A DNA stretch of 64,000 nt from VBAS01 sp963773465 (GCA_963773465.1 CAVZBF010000001.1:1612001-1676000), one strand, 5' to 3'; positions 8,035-17,600 are shown, counted from the stretch's first letter. Numbers and translations are program-made. The notes: generated from the letters alone by a model not told the origin.

Positions 8035-11000
8035 CTAACGACTTCCGTTATGCAATAATTTACCAGATACTTTCTGATCTCCCATTCTGAAAACATAGAA
8101 CAATACAGAACTCTGTCCAGCCGGAATATGCATGCTGAATCTTTGTGTTCCAGCATTAATATGTCCACTGAAAACTGTTTTTAATTTTTGTCCACTCATA
8201 TTATAAACTTCCAATATAGCTTGTCCGGATTGTTTAGTTTCAATTTCAAAATTGATATTATCAGAGAATGGATTTGGATACGCTTTTAGAGTTACCAGGT
8301 TGCTTGTTTCCCTTTCTGCCATCATTGTCGTCGTTGTGTTAGTCGCGGTTGTTTCTGTCGGCGATGAGCTAGTCAACAATTCACAGCCTTGTTGCGTGGG
8401 AAAATAATTCAGGAATCTTCGTCCATCATGAAATGCCATAGTGATGGAATTCTCAGCGCCACTTATATCAGAATAAGATGGAACTCCATTTATACCCGGT
8501 GTTTTTGTTCCACCTAACACATCATTCGCAAGTTGAAGAAGATCGGCGACAGTTGCATTTGCACCAAGATAGTTGACTACATTTTGGTTTATGCGTTCTG
8601 AGAAAATATCACAACCTTCACCTGGAGTTGAATTCGGGTAACATCCGTTCATCTCTTGTGTGGTAAGATAGCCACTCCTTATCGGGAACAATAGCAAGGC
8701 ACTATTATTCCATCTTGCATTCAATGCTAATGTGATTGTTTGAGACAATAGGCCGTTGTTGATCTTTCCGCCAGATGTCAGGTAGGTTGGAGATACAAAG
8801 CAACCGGTTGTGATGATACAGTTTCCTGCAGGTAATGCAGTTGCGCCACTTCCGCCCGGCAATGTCTGATTAAGTTTTGTTGCACCAGCAATTGTAGCAG
8901 GCGCTGTTATTGAATTTGTTGTTCCGATGACAAGGTCAGTACTGCCCAACAGCGTCAAAATCGTATTGACGCCATCGCTTCCAAGGCAACTGCCTCCATT
9001 GTTACCAAAGCCACCCTGGCTCAATGTATAGAACTCAGTACAATCAAACATTACTATAGTAACGTCTGCAGTACGGCTTGTACAATATGTGGGTGCGAGA
9101 CCGGTACCATATACATAATAAGTTCCTGCTGTTAATCCTGTCCATGTAAGCGCATCACCTGTTCCGATTTTTGGTAATTGCACATCACTATTATCTGATG
9201 CTTTTTTCAACTGATAGCTTACGCCGGGATAAGAATCATTTAATTTAACGATACCTGTATTTGGTGCCGACTGACAGAAATTTGTTTTGCTGATCGGATA
9301 AACTTGCGACTCAGGACTAATGCTGATCGTAACTGCATTACTTGTATTACTTGAACAAGCAGTTCCGGATGAAACTACTCTTCTGAATTGGGTATTCTCT
9401 GTTATCGCACCCGGCGCATAGTTCTTGCCAGTGGCGCCGGAAATATCAGACCAGTTTCCCGTAGTTCTTTTTTGCCATTGATAAGAATAATTGCCATCAC
9501 CACCAGTTGGCGGATATCCTGTTAATCCGGCCGGAGTATTGCCCCTGCATACGATTTGCGATTGATCAATGAAATTATTGCCGATTCCCCATTGGACTGA
9601 AATCTTAATTGCGTTAGAAGTCGCCTCAGCACAAGCTCCGTTTTTAACAACAACACGGACCCATACATCCTGGTAGAGCAGTCCTGATGTAAAGCTTGTC
9701 AATCCTGTGGTGTTACCAATTGGAGAGTAACTGCCAACAGCATTTGTCCAGGAGCCTTCCCAGCGTAAAATAGAACCCGTATATCCCGAGAGAGTCAATA
9801 AACCGCTATTTGACCCGGCACAGATTGTTCTGTTGCTTGCAAGTGTACCACCTGCAGAAGCTGCATTAACAGTTACCTGCACTGATGCACAAGTTGTATT
9901 GTTACAATCACCTTCTGCTCTTACAAAATATGTTGTCGTTTGAGTTGGGTTTACATTGATCGTTGCGCCGGTTCCAATAGAAGCACCGCCTGCACAACCA
10001 CCGGCATACCATTTCCATGATGCACCTGTACCTAGTGAACCGCCTGCAACGCTGATATTAGTATTTCCTCCAATACAAATTACAGGTGATGCTGCGCTTG
10101 CACCAGCAGGAGCAGATGATAATGTTTTTACCGTCACTAATACTGATGCGCAAGTCGTATTGTTACAATCACCTTCTGCTCTTACAAAATATGTTGTCGT
10201 TGCCGATGGAGTTACAGTTATTGATGAACCGGTTCCAATTGGAGCACCGCTTGCACAACCGCCGGCATACCATTTCCACGAAGCATTTGTTCCTAATGTA
10301 CCACCGGTAACACTAAGATTAGTGCTTTGCCCGAAACAAAGAATTGCAGAAACTGCTGAAGCACCAGTTGGATTCGTCGATGGATTTTTAACAGTGACAG
10401 TTACCGAAGCACAGATCGTATTTCCACAATCACCTTCAGCTCTTACATAATAAGTTGTAGTTTGGGGTGGGCTCACATTAATTGTTGCACCTGTTCCAAC
10501 AGGTGATCCATTTCCACAGCCGACGATATACCATTTCCATGAAGCGTTTGTTCCTAATGAACCACCGGTTACACTAAGATTGGTATTGCTTCCGCTGCAT
10601 ATTACAGACTGAACTGCAGAAGCACCTGCAGGAGCAATTGATAGTGTTTTCACTGTTACTACTACTGATGCGCAGGTTGTGTTGTTGCAATCACCCTCAG
10701 CTCTTACAAAATATGTAGTGGTAACAGATGGAGTTACTGTTATTGAAGATCCGGTTCCAATTGAAGCACCATTTGCACAACCACCGGCATACCATTTCCA
10801 TGTAGCATTTGTTCCCAATGATCCACCTGTTACGTTAAGATCTGTACTTTGCCCCTGACAAAGAATTGGTGAAACTGCTGAAGCACCTGTTGGATTCGAT
10901 GAAGGATTTTTAACAGTGACAGTTACTGATGCACAAGAAGTAGTTCCGCAGTCACCCTCAGCTCTTACATAATATGTGGTTGTTGTTGCCGGATTAACAT

Positions 11001-12120
11001 TTATTGATGAACCAGTTCCTATTGAAGCTCCATTAGCACAGCCACCGATATACCATTTCCAGGAAGCATTTGTTCCTAACGATCCACCGGTCACACTAAG
11101 ATTGGTACTGCCACCAGTACAAATTGAAGACTGGGCTGCAGATGCACCAGTTGGCGTTGTTGATGCAACACAGCAACTGGTAATGGAAATCGTTTGTGGT
11201 TGTGCTGCACTTATTTGATTTGCCGGAGTCGATACATCTTTTACACTCAGCGTTACATTTACATTACCTGTAACAGAATAAGCGTAGTCATGTGTTACAG
11301 GGTTTTGTGTAGTAACAAGAGTTGGCGTGCCATCTCCGAAATTCCATGTATAGGTGTAAGGCGCAGTACCACCTGTGGTTGTACTTGTAAATGTCCAGGA
11401 ACGTTTCTGAACATTACATGCGCCTTCCTGTGCAGTAAAGCTTGCGATCAATGGAGCTACTATAATTATAGGTTCATTCGCGCCGTAAAATTTACACTTA
11501 GGATTAATAGTTGCACAATTGCTGATGGTGCCATTGGAATTTAAGTATGTACAAACACCCGGATTACTCGCCGTTGCCACCTGTTGATCCCATGCAGTAT
11601 AAACATCCTTTAATTGTATGAGTGACCCACATGGCCAGGTGATAGGATTGCCGTTTGAAAGCGTCGTTACATCCATCGTATGAAGACCTTTCGCAAATGT
11701 TCCGGGATTACAATGGGCGATAGTTCCTATCGAACTGCCGTTGATAAGAATATTTGCCACGACTAAAAACCCATAGCGGGTTTTAGAAGTCACGTCAAAT
11801 GTTACTCTCAATTTTACCTGCAGATCAACTCCCGGCGTACAGAAGTTTGGTAAGGCGGTTCCATCAGTTTTAATTAACTCCACTTTGGTGATGCGAATAT
11901 CACCTGAAGTACAGTTACTGGTGGGACAAGGGCCTTGTCCAACAGCCGAGCTTGCAACAAAAAATAATGCTGCAACAAAGAGTGACAAAAATTTAAAATG
12001 GAAATGCTGAAGATAGTGTCCTAAGAAAAACATATTATTTTTCCTTGCCGGAAGAATAAGTTGTGCTGTTCCATAACGATTAGGGCATGGAACACTCCAT
12101 GGGTAGAAGATACGGTTCAT
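8035..12120 (-). CDS. Giant repeat protein with PKD domain and type A T9SS sorting domain
   Basis: 1361 residues, intact. An N-terminal hydrophobic stretch ending SSAVGQ is the signal peptide; ATG at 12033 (residue 30) is an alternative and shorter start. Next come a Cys-rich unique domain, a PKD domain (YTYTWNFGDG, about residues 240-300), five tandem 87-residue Ig-like units (CxGxSTNLSVTGGSLGT...WKWY...YVRAEGDC...CASVTVTV), further Ig-like and a structural region with NxxLxxWNNSALLLFP, and a C-terminal type A sorting domain (LKAYPNPFSDNINFEI...VYNMSGQKL). Predicted to be exported by T9SS and attached to the surface; an adhesin or gliding role is plausible but not shown. Confidence 0.85.
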   Translation of the reverse strand: MNRIFYPWSVPCPNRYGTAQLILPARKNNMFFLGHYLQHFHFKFLSLFVAALFFVASSAVGQGPCPTSNCTSGDIRITKVELIKTDGTALPNFCTPGVDLQVKLRVTFDVTSKTRYGFLVVANILINGSSIGTIAHCNPGTFAKGLHTMDVTTLSNGNPITWPCGSLIQLKDVYTAWDQQVATASNPGVCTYLNSNGTISNCATINPKCKFYGANEPIIIVAPLIASFTAQEGACNVQKRSWTFTSTTTGGTAPYTYTWNFGDGTPTLVTTQNPVTHDYAYSVTGNVNVTLSVKDVSTPANQISAAQPQTISITSCCVASTTPTGASAAQSSICTGGSTNLSVTGGSLGTNASWKWYIGGCANGASIGTGSSINVNPATTTTYYVRAEGDCGTTSCASVTVTVKNPSSNPTGASAVSPILCQGQSTDLNVTGGSLGTNATWKWYAGGCANGASIGTGSSITVTPSVTTTYFVRAEGDCNNTTCASVVVTVKTLSIAPAGASAVQSVICSGSNTNLSVTGGSLGTNASWKWYIVGCGNGSPVGTGATINVSPPQTTTYYVRAEGDCGNTICASVTVTVKNPSTNPTGASAVSAILCFGQSTNLSVTGGTLGTNASWKWYAGGCASGAPIGTGSSITVTPSATTTYFVRAEGDCNNTTCASVLVTVKTLSSAPAGASAASPVICIGGNTNISVAGGSLGTGASWKWYAGGCAGGASIGTGATINVNPTQTTTYFVRAEGDCNNTTCASVQVTVNAASAGGTLASNRTICAGSNSGLLTLSGYTGSILRWEGSWTNAVGSYSPIGNTTGLTSFTSGLLYQDVWVRVVVKNGACAEATSNAIKISVQWGIGNNFIDQSQIVCRGNTPAGLTGYPPTGGDGNYSYQWQKRTTGNWSDISGATGKNYAPGAITENTQFRRVVSSGTACSSNTSNAVTISISPESQVYPISKTNFCQSAPNTGIVKLNDSYPGVSYQLKKASDNSDVQLPKIGTGDALTWTGLTAGTYYVYGTGLAPTYCTSRTADVTIVMFDCTEFYTLSQGGFGNNGGSCLGSDGVNTILTLLGSTDLVIGTTNSITAPATIAGATKLNQTLPGGSGATALPAGNCIITTGCFVSPTYLTSGGKINNGLLSQTITLALNARWNNSALLLFPIRSGYLTTQEMNGCYPNSTPGEGCDIFSERINQNVVNYLGANATVADLLQLANDVLGGTKTPGINGVPSYSDISGAENSITMAFHDGRRFLNYFPTQQGCELLTSSSPTETTATNTTTTMMAERETSNLVTLKAYPNPFSDNINFEIETKQSGQAILEVYNMSGQKLKTVFSGHINAGTQRFSMHIPAGQSSVLFYVFRMGDQKVSGKLLHNGSR
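9860..11164 (-). repeat. Five tandem 261-bp coding repeats
   Basis: The motif corresponding to VTGGS recurs at 10037, 10298, 10559, 10820 and 11081, exactly 261 bp apart (87 codons). Units 2 and 4 share NPS-NPTGASAVS and GQST; units 3 and 5 share LS-APAGASA, so the array looks like a duplicated 522-bp two-unit block plus end units. The period is a multiple of three and keeps the reading frame. Confidence 0.85.
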
Positions 12121-12826
12121 AAGGGGTTATTTAAATAAAATAATTACGGATCAATATCGGATGTCAATTCTCTATCCGCCGCAGGCGGACAAAAAGCTTC
12201 AATCCTTATCGCATACACATTGAGGTCAAGGGAGAATCAGAAATAATAATGGTAAATCAACAGACGGTGGATAGAGTACGGAATTTCTAAGGAGGAGGAT
12301 GTAAATAATATGAATCGGAGAACGAAACTATAAATTATTTCCAGGTTTTAAAAGCTTTATGCTTTTTTATTTTGAAGAAGGTAAAAGTAGATTTACGAAA
12401 AGAACTTTAGCTCTTTAATAAAGCAAAATTCCTTTCGAAGGCTTTAATGTTCACCGGTCTTATCCATATCACCCTTTACATGAAACTTTTCTCCATAGGC
12501 TAAAGCCCGTTAAACATGGTACTTAACTAACGCCAGCCTTAAGGCTGGGGCTATAGGTGAGAAGCAGAATGGACTTTAATCCTGAAAAAATATTTATATA
12601 GAAAAGAAGACTAAGGAAGAGACACCGTGGTCCTCAGCCGGTTCTTTCAAGGCCAAACTTCGTTTTAGTTTTCAACATTATTTTTAAACGGCATCATTAT
12701 TGTTTTTTCTGCTTAAACAAAAACATTAATGAAAATCTTCAAACCAACTGTGCAATCACTCTGGGCCGGGGGAATTTATTGTTACTGACCCAGTAGTTCT
12801 TCATATATACTCCATGATGAAAAACT
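12121..12826. other. 706-bp non-coding gap between divergent genes
   Basis: No convincing protein gene. It holds a GC palindrome (CCGCCGCAGGCGG near 12173), a small hairpin with T-run AAAAGC-ttta-TGCTTTTTT at 12348-12370, a REP-like element at 12498-12550, and a 19-codon frame at 12728 that I do not trust. A strong plus-strand terminator sits at the right end although no plus-strand gene precedes it, so an unrecognised RNA transcript is possible. Confidence 0.4.
12498..12550. repeat. REP-like palindrome pair, copy 1
   Basis: GGCTAAAGCCC followed 35 bp later by CAGCCTTAAGGCTGGGG. The same pair with the same spacing occurs at 49837-49891 and 52673-52728. Confidence 0.7.
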
Positions 12827-12857
12827 TGTCTCGCCTATGGCGAGACAGTTTTTTTTA
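12827..12857 (+). terminator. Strong intrinsic terminator without a known upstream gene
   Basis: Perfect 9-bp stem TGTCTCGCC/GGCGAGACA with a 3-nt loop and T8. It lies just upstream of the GNAT gene and would end a plus-strand transcript coming from the non-coding gap. Confidence 0.75.
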
Positions 12858-12886
12858 TTTCTCGTTTGTTTGCTTAGTTTGCGCCC

Positions 12887-13405
12887 ATGCCGGAATTAGT
12901 TATTCGTTACGCAACAATTGAAGATGCAGAACTGATCGCAGACCTGAGCCGAAGAACATTTCATGAAACTTTTGGATACGTGAACACAAAGGAGAACATG
13001 GATAAATTCATGAATGAACAGTTTACCCGTGAAAAACTTATTACAGAAGTAAGTGAACCAGGAAATACTTTTTTATTAGCATTCGATGGAGAAGTGCCTG
13101 TTGGTTATGTTCGAATGCGTGAAGGGAAAAAATTTCCCGAATTCGATGACAAAGATTCAATAGAGATAGCACGCATATATGCCGTGAATACATATATAGG
13201 TACAGGAGTTGGACAGCAAATGATGCGGCAATGCATTTTTATTGCCAAAGAATTAAAAAAAGAAATTATCTGGCTGGGTGTATGGGAGAAAAACCCCCGG
13301 GCTATTGCATTTTATACAAAGTGGGGGTTTGAAAAATTTGCTGAACACGATTTTCTTCTTGGCGATGATCTGCAAAAAGATTGGCTCCTGATGAAAAAAC
13401 TTTAA
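12887..13405 (+). CDS. GNAT family N-acetyltransferase
   Basis: 172 residues, a complete GNAT domain. The acetyl-CoA pyrophosphate loop is YIGTGVGQQMM (about residues 104-114), preceded by the beta-4 strand IEIARIYAV and followed by NPRAIAFYTKWGFEKF. The N-terminal part (IRYATIEDAELIADLSRRTFHETFG) resembles the PaiA/spermidine-acetyltransferase-like group, so a polyamine or other small amine is a possible acceptor, but this is inference. Its stop lies 13 bp from the convergent T9SS gene. Confidence 0.85.
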   Translation: MPELVIRYATIEDAELIADLSRRTFHETFGYVNTKENMDKFMNEQFTREKLITEVSEPGNTFLLAFDGEVPVGYVRMREGKKFPEFDDKDSIEIARIYAVNTYIGTGVGQQMMRQCIFIAKELKKEIIWLGVWEKNPRAIAFYTKWGFEKFAEHDFLLGDDLQKDWLLMKKL

Positions 13406-13417
13406 AATGTAATTCTC

Positions 13418-14527
13418 TTAATCCACCAATAAATTCCCGACACCAACTTGCTGACCACCGGCATTTATGATTTTATAATAAATTGTTCCTTTTTGATTAT
13501 TCAATGTGTTTGCTGGTAGTGAAGAATTGATTGTTGTTGAAACCCCAACGCGTTGACCGGTTGAAGTAAAGAAATACGCAGTCAATTTTTCATTATTCGG
13601 ATTACTGATGTTTAAGATTGATCCTTTTTTCCAAAGCGTTGGATAAACAGTAATTGAATTACCCGTTGCAAATTGTACGGAAGCTATTCTTGAATAATTG
13701 GCGCTGCCATCGGTGTCCACCATTTTTAAACGGTAATAAGAAATACCATTTAATGGTTTGCTGTCATTTACGGTATAGTTAGCCCTGCTAACACTATTCA
13801 TGCTTTGCATGCTTTGAATAGTTGAAAAATTTCTTCCGTCAGCAGAACGCTGAATTTCGTAATGGCTCATGTTGGATTCAATGTCGGTAGTCCAGCTAAT
13901 ATCAATTGACTTATTATTTTTCTTTGCAGAAAAATTCACAAGTGATACCGGCAGGGTAGAAGCATTTTCATAATAAACAGTGATCGTAATATTATCTATT
14001 CTTCCGCTTGTTGAACCAGACGAACCATCGATACGCTGGGCCGCTATCGCTATACCAAATCCATTATCATTGATCATCTCATCAGTCCAGATTTCACCCC
14101 AAAGATCTGTTGGGCCACCAAAGGTTATTTCATTATCTGTTGCAGTGTAAGTAGCGCCGGTTGATTTTTCATCACCGGTTACGATATCATATTTTAAGAT
14201 GCGTACGCTGTAATCAGCAGTGTTTTGATCGGGATCAGACCGTTCAACTATAACTTCAATTCCTTTAATGATCTTGCCGGACGGAACACCCAGCTGGAAT
14301 TTATTTACATGGAGATAGTCAGTATAACTGTTTGAACTAATGTTCAGGTTACTGAAATCAGAGTACACATCATCACTGCCATCGACATTTTCTGCGCCAA
14401 CCCAGAATTTGTTTGAGCCCGGAAAGTTTTCGTTGGAAAAACCTCCTCCTGTTTTTGGCCCCTTGGTTTGCGCATTTGTATTTAAAATTGTAAAAACAGA
14501 AATACAAAAAAGTAAAAATGCTTTCAT
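13418..14527 (-). CDS. Secreted protein with type A T9SS sorting domain
   Basis: 369 residues. A signal peptide MKAFLLFCISVFTILNTNAQ is followed by a unique beta domain (residues about 25-190, with DYLHVNKFQLGVPSGKIIKGIEVIVERSD), then a fibronectin-like domain common in Bacteroidota (LPVSLVNFSAKKNNKSIDISWTT...ISYYRLKMVDTDG), and a C-terminal sorting domain (ITVYPTLWKKGSILNI...GTIYYKIINAGG). Predicted cargo of the type IX system. Its own enzymatic activity, if any, is not evident. Confidence 0.8.
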   Translation of the reverse strand: MKAFLLFCISVFTILNTNAQTKGPKTGGGFSNENFPGSNKFWVGAENVDGSDDVYSDFSNLNISSNSYTDYLHVNKFQLGVPSGKIIKGIEVIVERSDPDQNTADYSVRILKYDIVTGDEKSTGATYTATDNEITFGGPTDLWGEIWTDEMINDNGFGIAIAAQRIDGSSGSTSGRIDNITITVYYENASTLPVSLVNFSAKKNNKSIDISWTTDIESNMSHYEIQRSADGRNFSTIQSMQSMNSVSRANYTVNDSKPLNGISYYRLKMVDTDGSANYSRIASVQFATGNSITVYPTLWKKGSILNISNPNNEKLTAYFFTSTGQRVGVSTTINSSLPANTLNNQKGTIYYKIINAGGQQVGVGNLLVD

Positions 14528-14654
14528 AAGTGGATTTTTTTTAAGGTTTTTACATAGTTAGGATTCGTAAAAATAGAAGACATTCCAACTTTATACAATA
14601 GGAAATACTCCGGGAACATTACGGCGGCAATTAATAGGTGATTCCCGGGGGGTT

Positions 14655-14686
14655 TTGACATCGCTAACTGTTTTTACTTATTTTTA
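14655..14686 (+). promoter_or_regulatory. Candidate Bacteroidota promoter for the TrpF-like gene
   Basis: TTTTG at 14653-14657, a 21-bp spacer, then TATTTTTA at 14679-14686, close to the -33 TTTG / -7 TAnnTTTG consensus. The predicted transcript start is within a few bases of the ATG at 14694, so the message may be almost leaderless. Confidence 0.4.
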
Positions 14687-14693
14687 TCGTGTT

Positions 14694-15347
14694 ATGCGCA
14701 CAAGAATAAAGATCTGCTGTATTTCATCTTTGCACGAGGCTAAAATTGCAATTGATCATGGCGCTGATGCAGTTGGCCTCGTTGGAAAAATGCCAAGCGG
14801 ACCTGGTCCCATTCCGGATTGGCTGATCTCGGAAATTGTAAAAACAATTCATCCGTCGGTTGCCTCATTTCTTTTAACCAGCGAACAATCATCGGAAGAA
14901 ATAATTTATCATGTAAAAAGAGTAGATACAAATACGGTACAAATAGTTGATGAACTAACAACCGGGGATTATGCGGATATAAGAACAGCGTTGCCGCATT
15001 TAAAAATTGTACAGGTTATTCATGTTACCGATGAAAAGAGCATTGAAGATGCCGTTCGTCTTTCTTCAAACGTAGATGCATTGCTGCTTGATAGCGGAAA
15101 TCCAAAAGCGCCAACAAAAACATTAGGCGGTACGGGCAATGTGCATAATTGGGAAATAAGCCGGGAAATAGTAAAAGCGATCAACATTCCTGTCTTCCTT
15201 GCCGGCGGCTTACATGCAAACAATGTACGGGAGGCCATTGAGAAAGTACAGCCATTTGGAGTTGATGTTTGTAGTGGAGTAAGAACGGAAGGAAAGCTTG
15301 ATCCGGGCAAAGTGGAAGCTTTTATCCGGGCCGTATATTCCATTTAG
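14694..15347 (+). CDS. Phosphoribosylanthranilate isomerase-like protein
   Basis: ATG at 14694 is chosen because it places RIKICCISS at the N-terminus, where TrpF has its first barrel strand; upstream residues look non-coding. 217 residues, a TIM barrel. TrpF-like features are DALLLDSGNP...GGTGNVHNWE (catalytic Asp region), FLAGGLHANNV and VDVCSGVRTEGKLDPGKVEAFI. The first motif reads KICC where true TrpF has KICG; the catalytic Cys is kept. No other tryptophan gene is nearby, so it may be a paralogue outside tryptophan synthesis. Confidence 0.7.
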   Translation: MRTRIKICCISSLHEAKIAIDHGADAVGLVGKMPSGPGPIPDWLISEIVKTIHPSVASFLLTSEQSSEEIIYHVKRVDTNTVQIVDELTTGDYADIRTALPHLKIVQVIHVTDEKSIEDAVRLSSNVDALLLDSGNPKAPTKTLGGTGNVHNWEISREIVKAINIPVFLAGGLHANNVREAIEKVQPFGVDVCSGVRTEGKLDPGKVEAFIRAVYSI

Positions 15348-15367
15348 GTTATGTTGACATCCTCACT

Positions 15368-15393
15368 TATTTTTGCCGCCTGCCAACAGGCGG
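15368..15393 (+). promoter_or_regulatory. TATTTTTG box and adjacent GC hairpin upstream of pdhB
   Basis: TATTTTTG (15368-15375) matches the -7 consensus exactly, but a good -33 element is not seen. Directly behind it a perfect stem CCGCCTG/CAGGCGG with loop CCAA would sit in the 5' leader of pdhB. The same GC palindrome type appears near 12173 and 20438. Confidence 0.35.
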
Positions 15394-15411
15394 ATTCAAA
15401 TCTTAAATTAC

Positions 15412-16404
15412 ATGGCAAGATCAATTGCATTTCGTGAAGCACTGCGTGAAGCAATGAACGAAGAAATGAGGAGGGATGAAAGGGTTTTCCTGATGGGTGA
15501 AGAAGTGGCCGAATACAATGGAGCTTATAAAGTAAGCCAGGGAATGCTGGCTGAATTTGGACCCAAAAGGGTAATTGATACTCCGATTTCCGAACTTGGT
15601 TTTACCGCAGTTGGGGTTGGCGCTGCCCAAAATGGCTTGCGTCCGATCGTTGAATATCATGACCTGGAATTTTGCTGTACTGGCTTTAGATCAAATATTA
15701 AATACTGCTTCTAAAATGCTGGCAATGAGTGGTGGCCAGGTAGATTGTCCTATCGTTTTTAGGGGCGGCAATGGTTCTGCCGGTCAGTTAGGTGCCCAGC
15801 ATTCTACCGCATTTGAAGCGCTTTATGCAAATATTCCCGGCATAAAAGTGGTGTCTCCAAGTAATGGATATGATGCAAAAGGATTGTTGAAACAGGCCAT
15901 CCGTTATGAAGAAGACCCGGTTATGTTTATGGAAAGTGAAGTGATGTATGGCGAAAAAAGTGAAGTGCCGGAAGAAGAATATTATATCGAATTGGGCAAA
16001 GCTGATATAAAAAGAGCCGGGCCGTGATGTTACAATCGTTTCATTTAATAAAATGATGAAAGTGGCGCTTGGTGCCGCTGCATGAATTGGAAAAAGAAGG
16101 AATAAGCGCTGAAGTGATCGATCTCCGCACCATACGTCCGCTGGATTGGATGACAATACTTGAAACGGTTAAAAAAACAAACCGCCTAGTGATTGTGGAA
16201 GAACAATGGCCATTTGCTTCTGTATCTTCAGAAATAACTTATACTATACAAAAAGAAGGGTTCGATTATCTGGATGCGCCTATCCGCCGTATAACGGCTG
16301 CAGATGCCCCTCTGCATTATGCTCCTAATCTTGTTGCCGCTGCTTTACCCGATGTTCCCCGTACGGTAAAGCTGGTGAAAGAAGTAATGTATATGAAGAA
16401 ATAA
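15412..16404 (+). CDS. pdhB: Pyruvate dehydrogenase E1 component subunit beta (frameshifted in this sequence)
   Basis: Read across three one-base shifts (about 15656, 16020 and 16083) this is one protein of about 330 residues, the normal length of E1 beta. Segments in order: MARSIAFREALREAMNEEM...MGEEVAEYNGAYKVSQG, then MTWNFAVLALDQILNTASK...GGNGSAGQLGAQHS, then RDVTIVSFNKM, then LRTIRPLDWMTILETVKKT...EEQWPF. E1 beta pairs with E1 alpha to decarboxylate pyruvate with thiamine diphosphate and feeds acetyl-CoA into the TCA cycle. The alpha subunit is not adjacent. The breaks are probably sequencing errors. A terminator follows. Confidence 0.85.
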
Positions 16405-16422
16405 TTTTTTTATCAACATTTA

Positions 16423-16458
16423 ATTCTGCATTTGCTTAGTTGTGAGTGCAGAATTTTT
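16423..16458 (+). terminator. Intrinsic terminator of pdhB
   Basis: ATTCTGCA pairs with TGCAGAAT around a 16-nt loop, followed by T5. Confidence 0.7.
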
Positions 16459-16559
16459 ATTTCAGCCGTTTCATAAAAAAAAAATTTCGGTTGTAGTGCA
16501 ACGTTCTGGCTTTTTATATGCATCTTCGTTTCGGTTTTTCATAGGATATTGGATTTTAC

Positions 16560-16590
16560 AACGAGGCTGGGTTTCTACCCGGCCTCTATT
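16560..16590. terminator. Hairpin between convergent pdhB and DUF4846 genes
   Basis: GAGGCTGGG pairs with CCCGGCCTC (nine pairs, one G-T) around a short loop, followed by an AT-rich run. It could stop read-through from pdhB; the rest of 16459-16638 holds nothing recognisable. Confidence 0.5.
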
Positions 16591-16638
16591 TATTTACCCC
16601 AATCCCTAAAGCGGTTATTAGGAAAAACTATCTTGATT

Positions 16639-17481
16639 TTACCAACGCTTTAAGGTTCCGCTTTCAAATTGCCATTGCGGCGTAAACAATGGATCGATTT
16701 CAGACAAACTATACCATGGGCTTATTTCCGGGTTACTGTAATTTTTCAAAATATGAATATCCTGCGCAGGCATATAACCCTGGGATAAAAGAAATATCTT
16801 TTTGCCGGTTTCACTTTTTGCCACCGCCATAACAGTAACCGCATGCCCGGGAAAGCCACCCTGGATAAATATATCACCCGCCTGCATTGAGCTAGCCTCA
16901 TTTACCGGAATAAGTTGCTTTGATAAAGAATAAGTGCCGCAATATGAAAAGGCAAGCTCCATAAATGACCTGTACTCGTTTTTAATATCGGTTATAGTTT
17001 TATTAACCATGTACGACACCAATTTGTTTCCTTGTTCTTTCCAGCGAACCCCGTTTAACCATTTTTTGAAATCGATCTCATCGCCTGAAGTCGCAACGAA
17101 TTTTATTTCAGCGTAGCGATCATTTTCAAAAAGAAAGTCGGCGCGCAGCTTCATTGCTGCGTCCGCACATTGCATAAGATCTTTTTTCCCGATATCGATA
17201 TCGAGCACACAATACTGTGCATGCTGGTTATCTTTCAGGCTTCCGTTGTATAAATAAACAGATTTACTTTTTTTTATTTTCAGATTACGTAACCATTTTG
17301 CATATACAGAATCGCCATCATCCGCAAACTTAAATCCTGCTGGTAAAGAAATTCCCCATATTTCATTGGGAGAATTCCCTGTCAATTCACCGTGAGAATG
17401 CAGTTCAAATGTTTCCGTTGAGTCTGCGCAGGAAATTGTCATGATCAATAAAGCAAAAAGAAGATTGGAGTGTGTTGGCAT
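16639..17481 (-). CDS. DUF4846 lipoprotein
   Basis: 280 residues. Lipobox TISC (Cys18) after a hydrophobic signal. The body matches DUF4846: LPAGFKFADDGDSVYAKWLRNL, AQYCVLDIDIGKKDLMQCADA, RFKKWLNG-like block, GGFPGHAVTVM and the end QGYMPAQDIHILKNY...SPWYSL. The GHAV and QC motifs recall a papain/transglutaminase-type catalytic arrangement, but an activity is not established. A single gene, convergent to pdhB and divergent from the response regulator. Confidence 0.8.
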   Translation of the reverse strand: MPTHSNLLFALLIMTISCADSTETFELHSHGELTGNSPNEIWGISLPAGFKFADDGDSVYAKWLRNLKIKKSKSVYLYNGSLKDNQHAQYCVLDIDIGKKDLMQCADAAMKLRADFLFENDRYAEIKFVATSGDEIDFKKWLNGVRWKEQGNKLVSYMVNKTITDIKNEYRSFMELAFSYCGTYSLSKQLIPVNEASSMQAGDIFIQGGFPGHAVTVMAVAKSETGKKIFLLSQGYMPAQDIHILKNYSNPEISPWYSLSEIDPLFTPQWQFESGTLKRW

Positions 17482-17600
17482 GGTTGTGGTTTTTTGGTAA
17501 GAACCATCAACTATTTTATTCCATATCCCTGCTTGTTAATGATTTTTTAAGATATTAATGAATTGAACTATTTTCACGCACATTGAATTAACCTTACATT

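Noticed and set aside
9956..10450. Long plus-strand open frame inside the giant repeat gene
   Set aside because: It is antisense to the 261-bp coding repeats and arises from their regular codon pattern; it has no start context, no family and no homologous feature.
9860..11164. CRISPR array
   Set aside because: The period is 261 bp and the units are coding and similar throughout; there are no short spacers, and no cas genes lie nearby.
12600..12830. 6S, SRP or transfer-messenger RNA in the non-coding gap
   Set aside because: I found none of the conserved sequence blocks of these RNAs; only an unexplained terminator supports a transcript there.
15412..16404. Several small genes in place of one pdhB
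   Set aside because: The frames join into one continuous E1 beta sequence with family-correct order and length; separate genes are not plausible.
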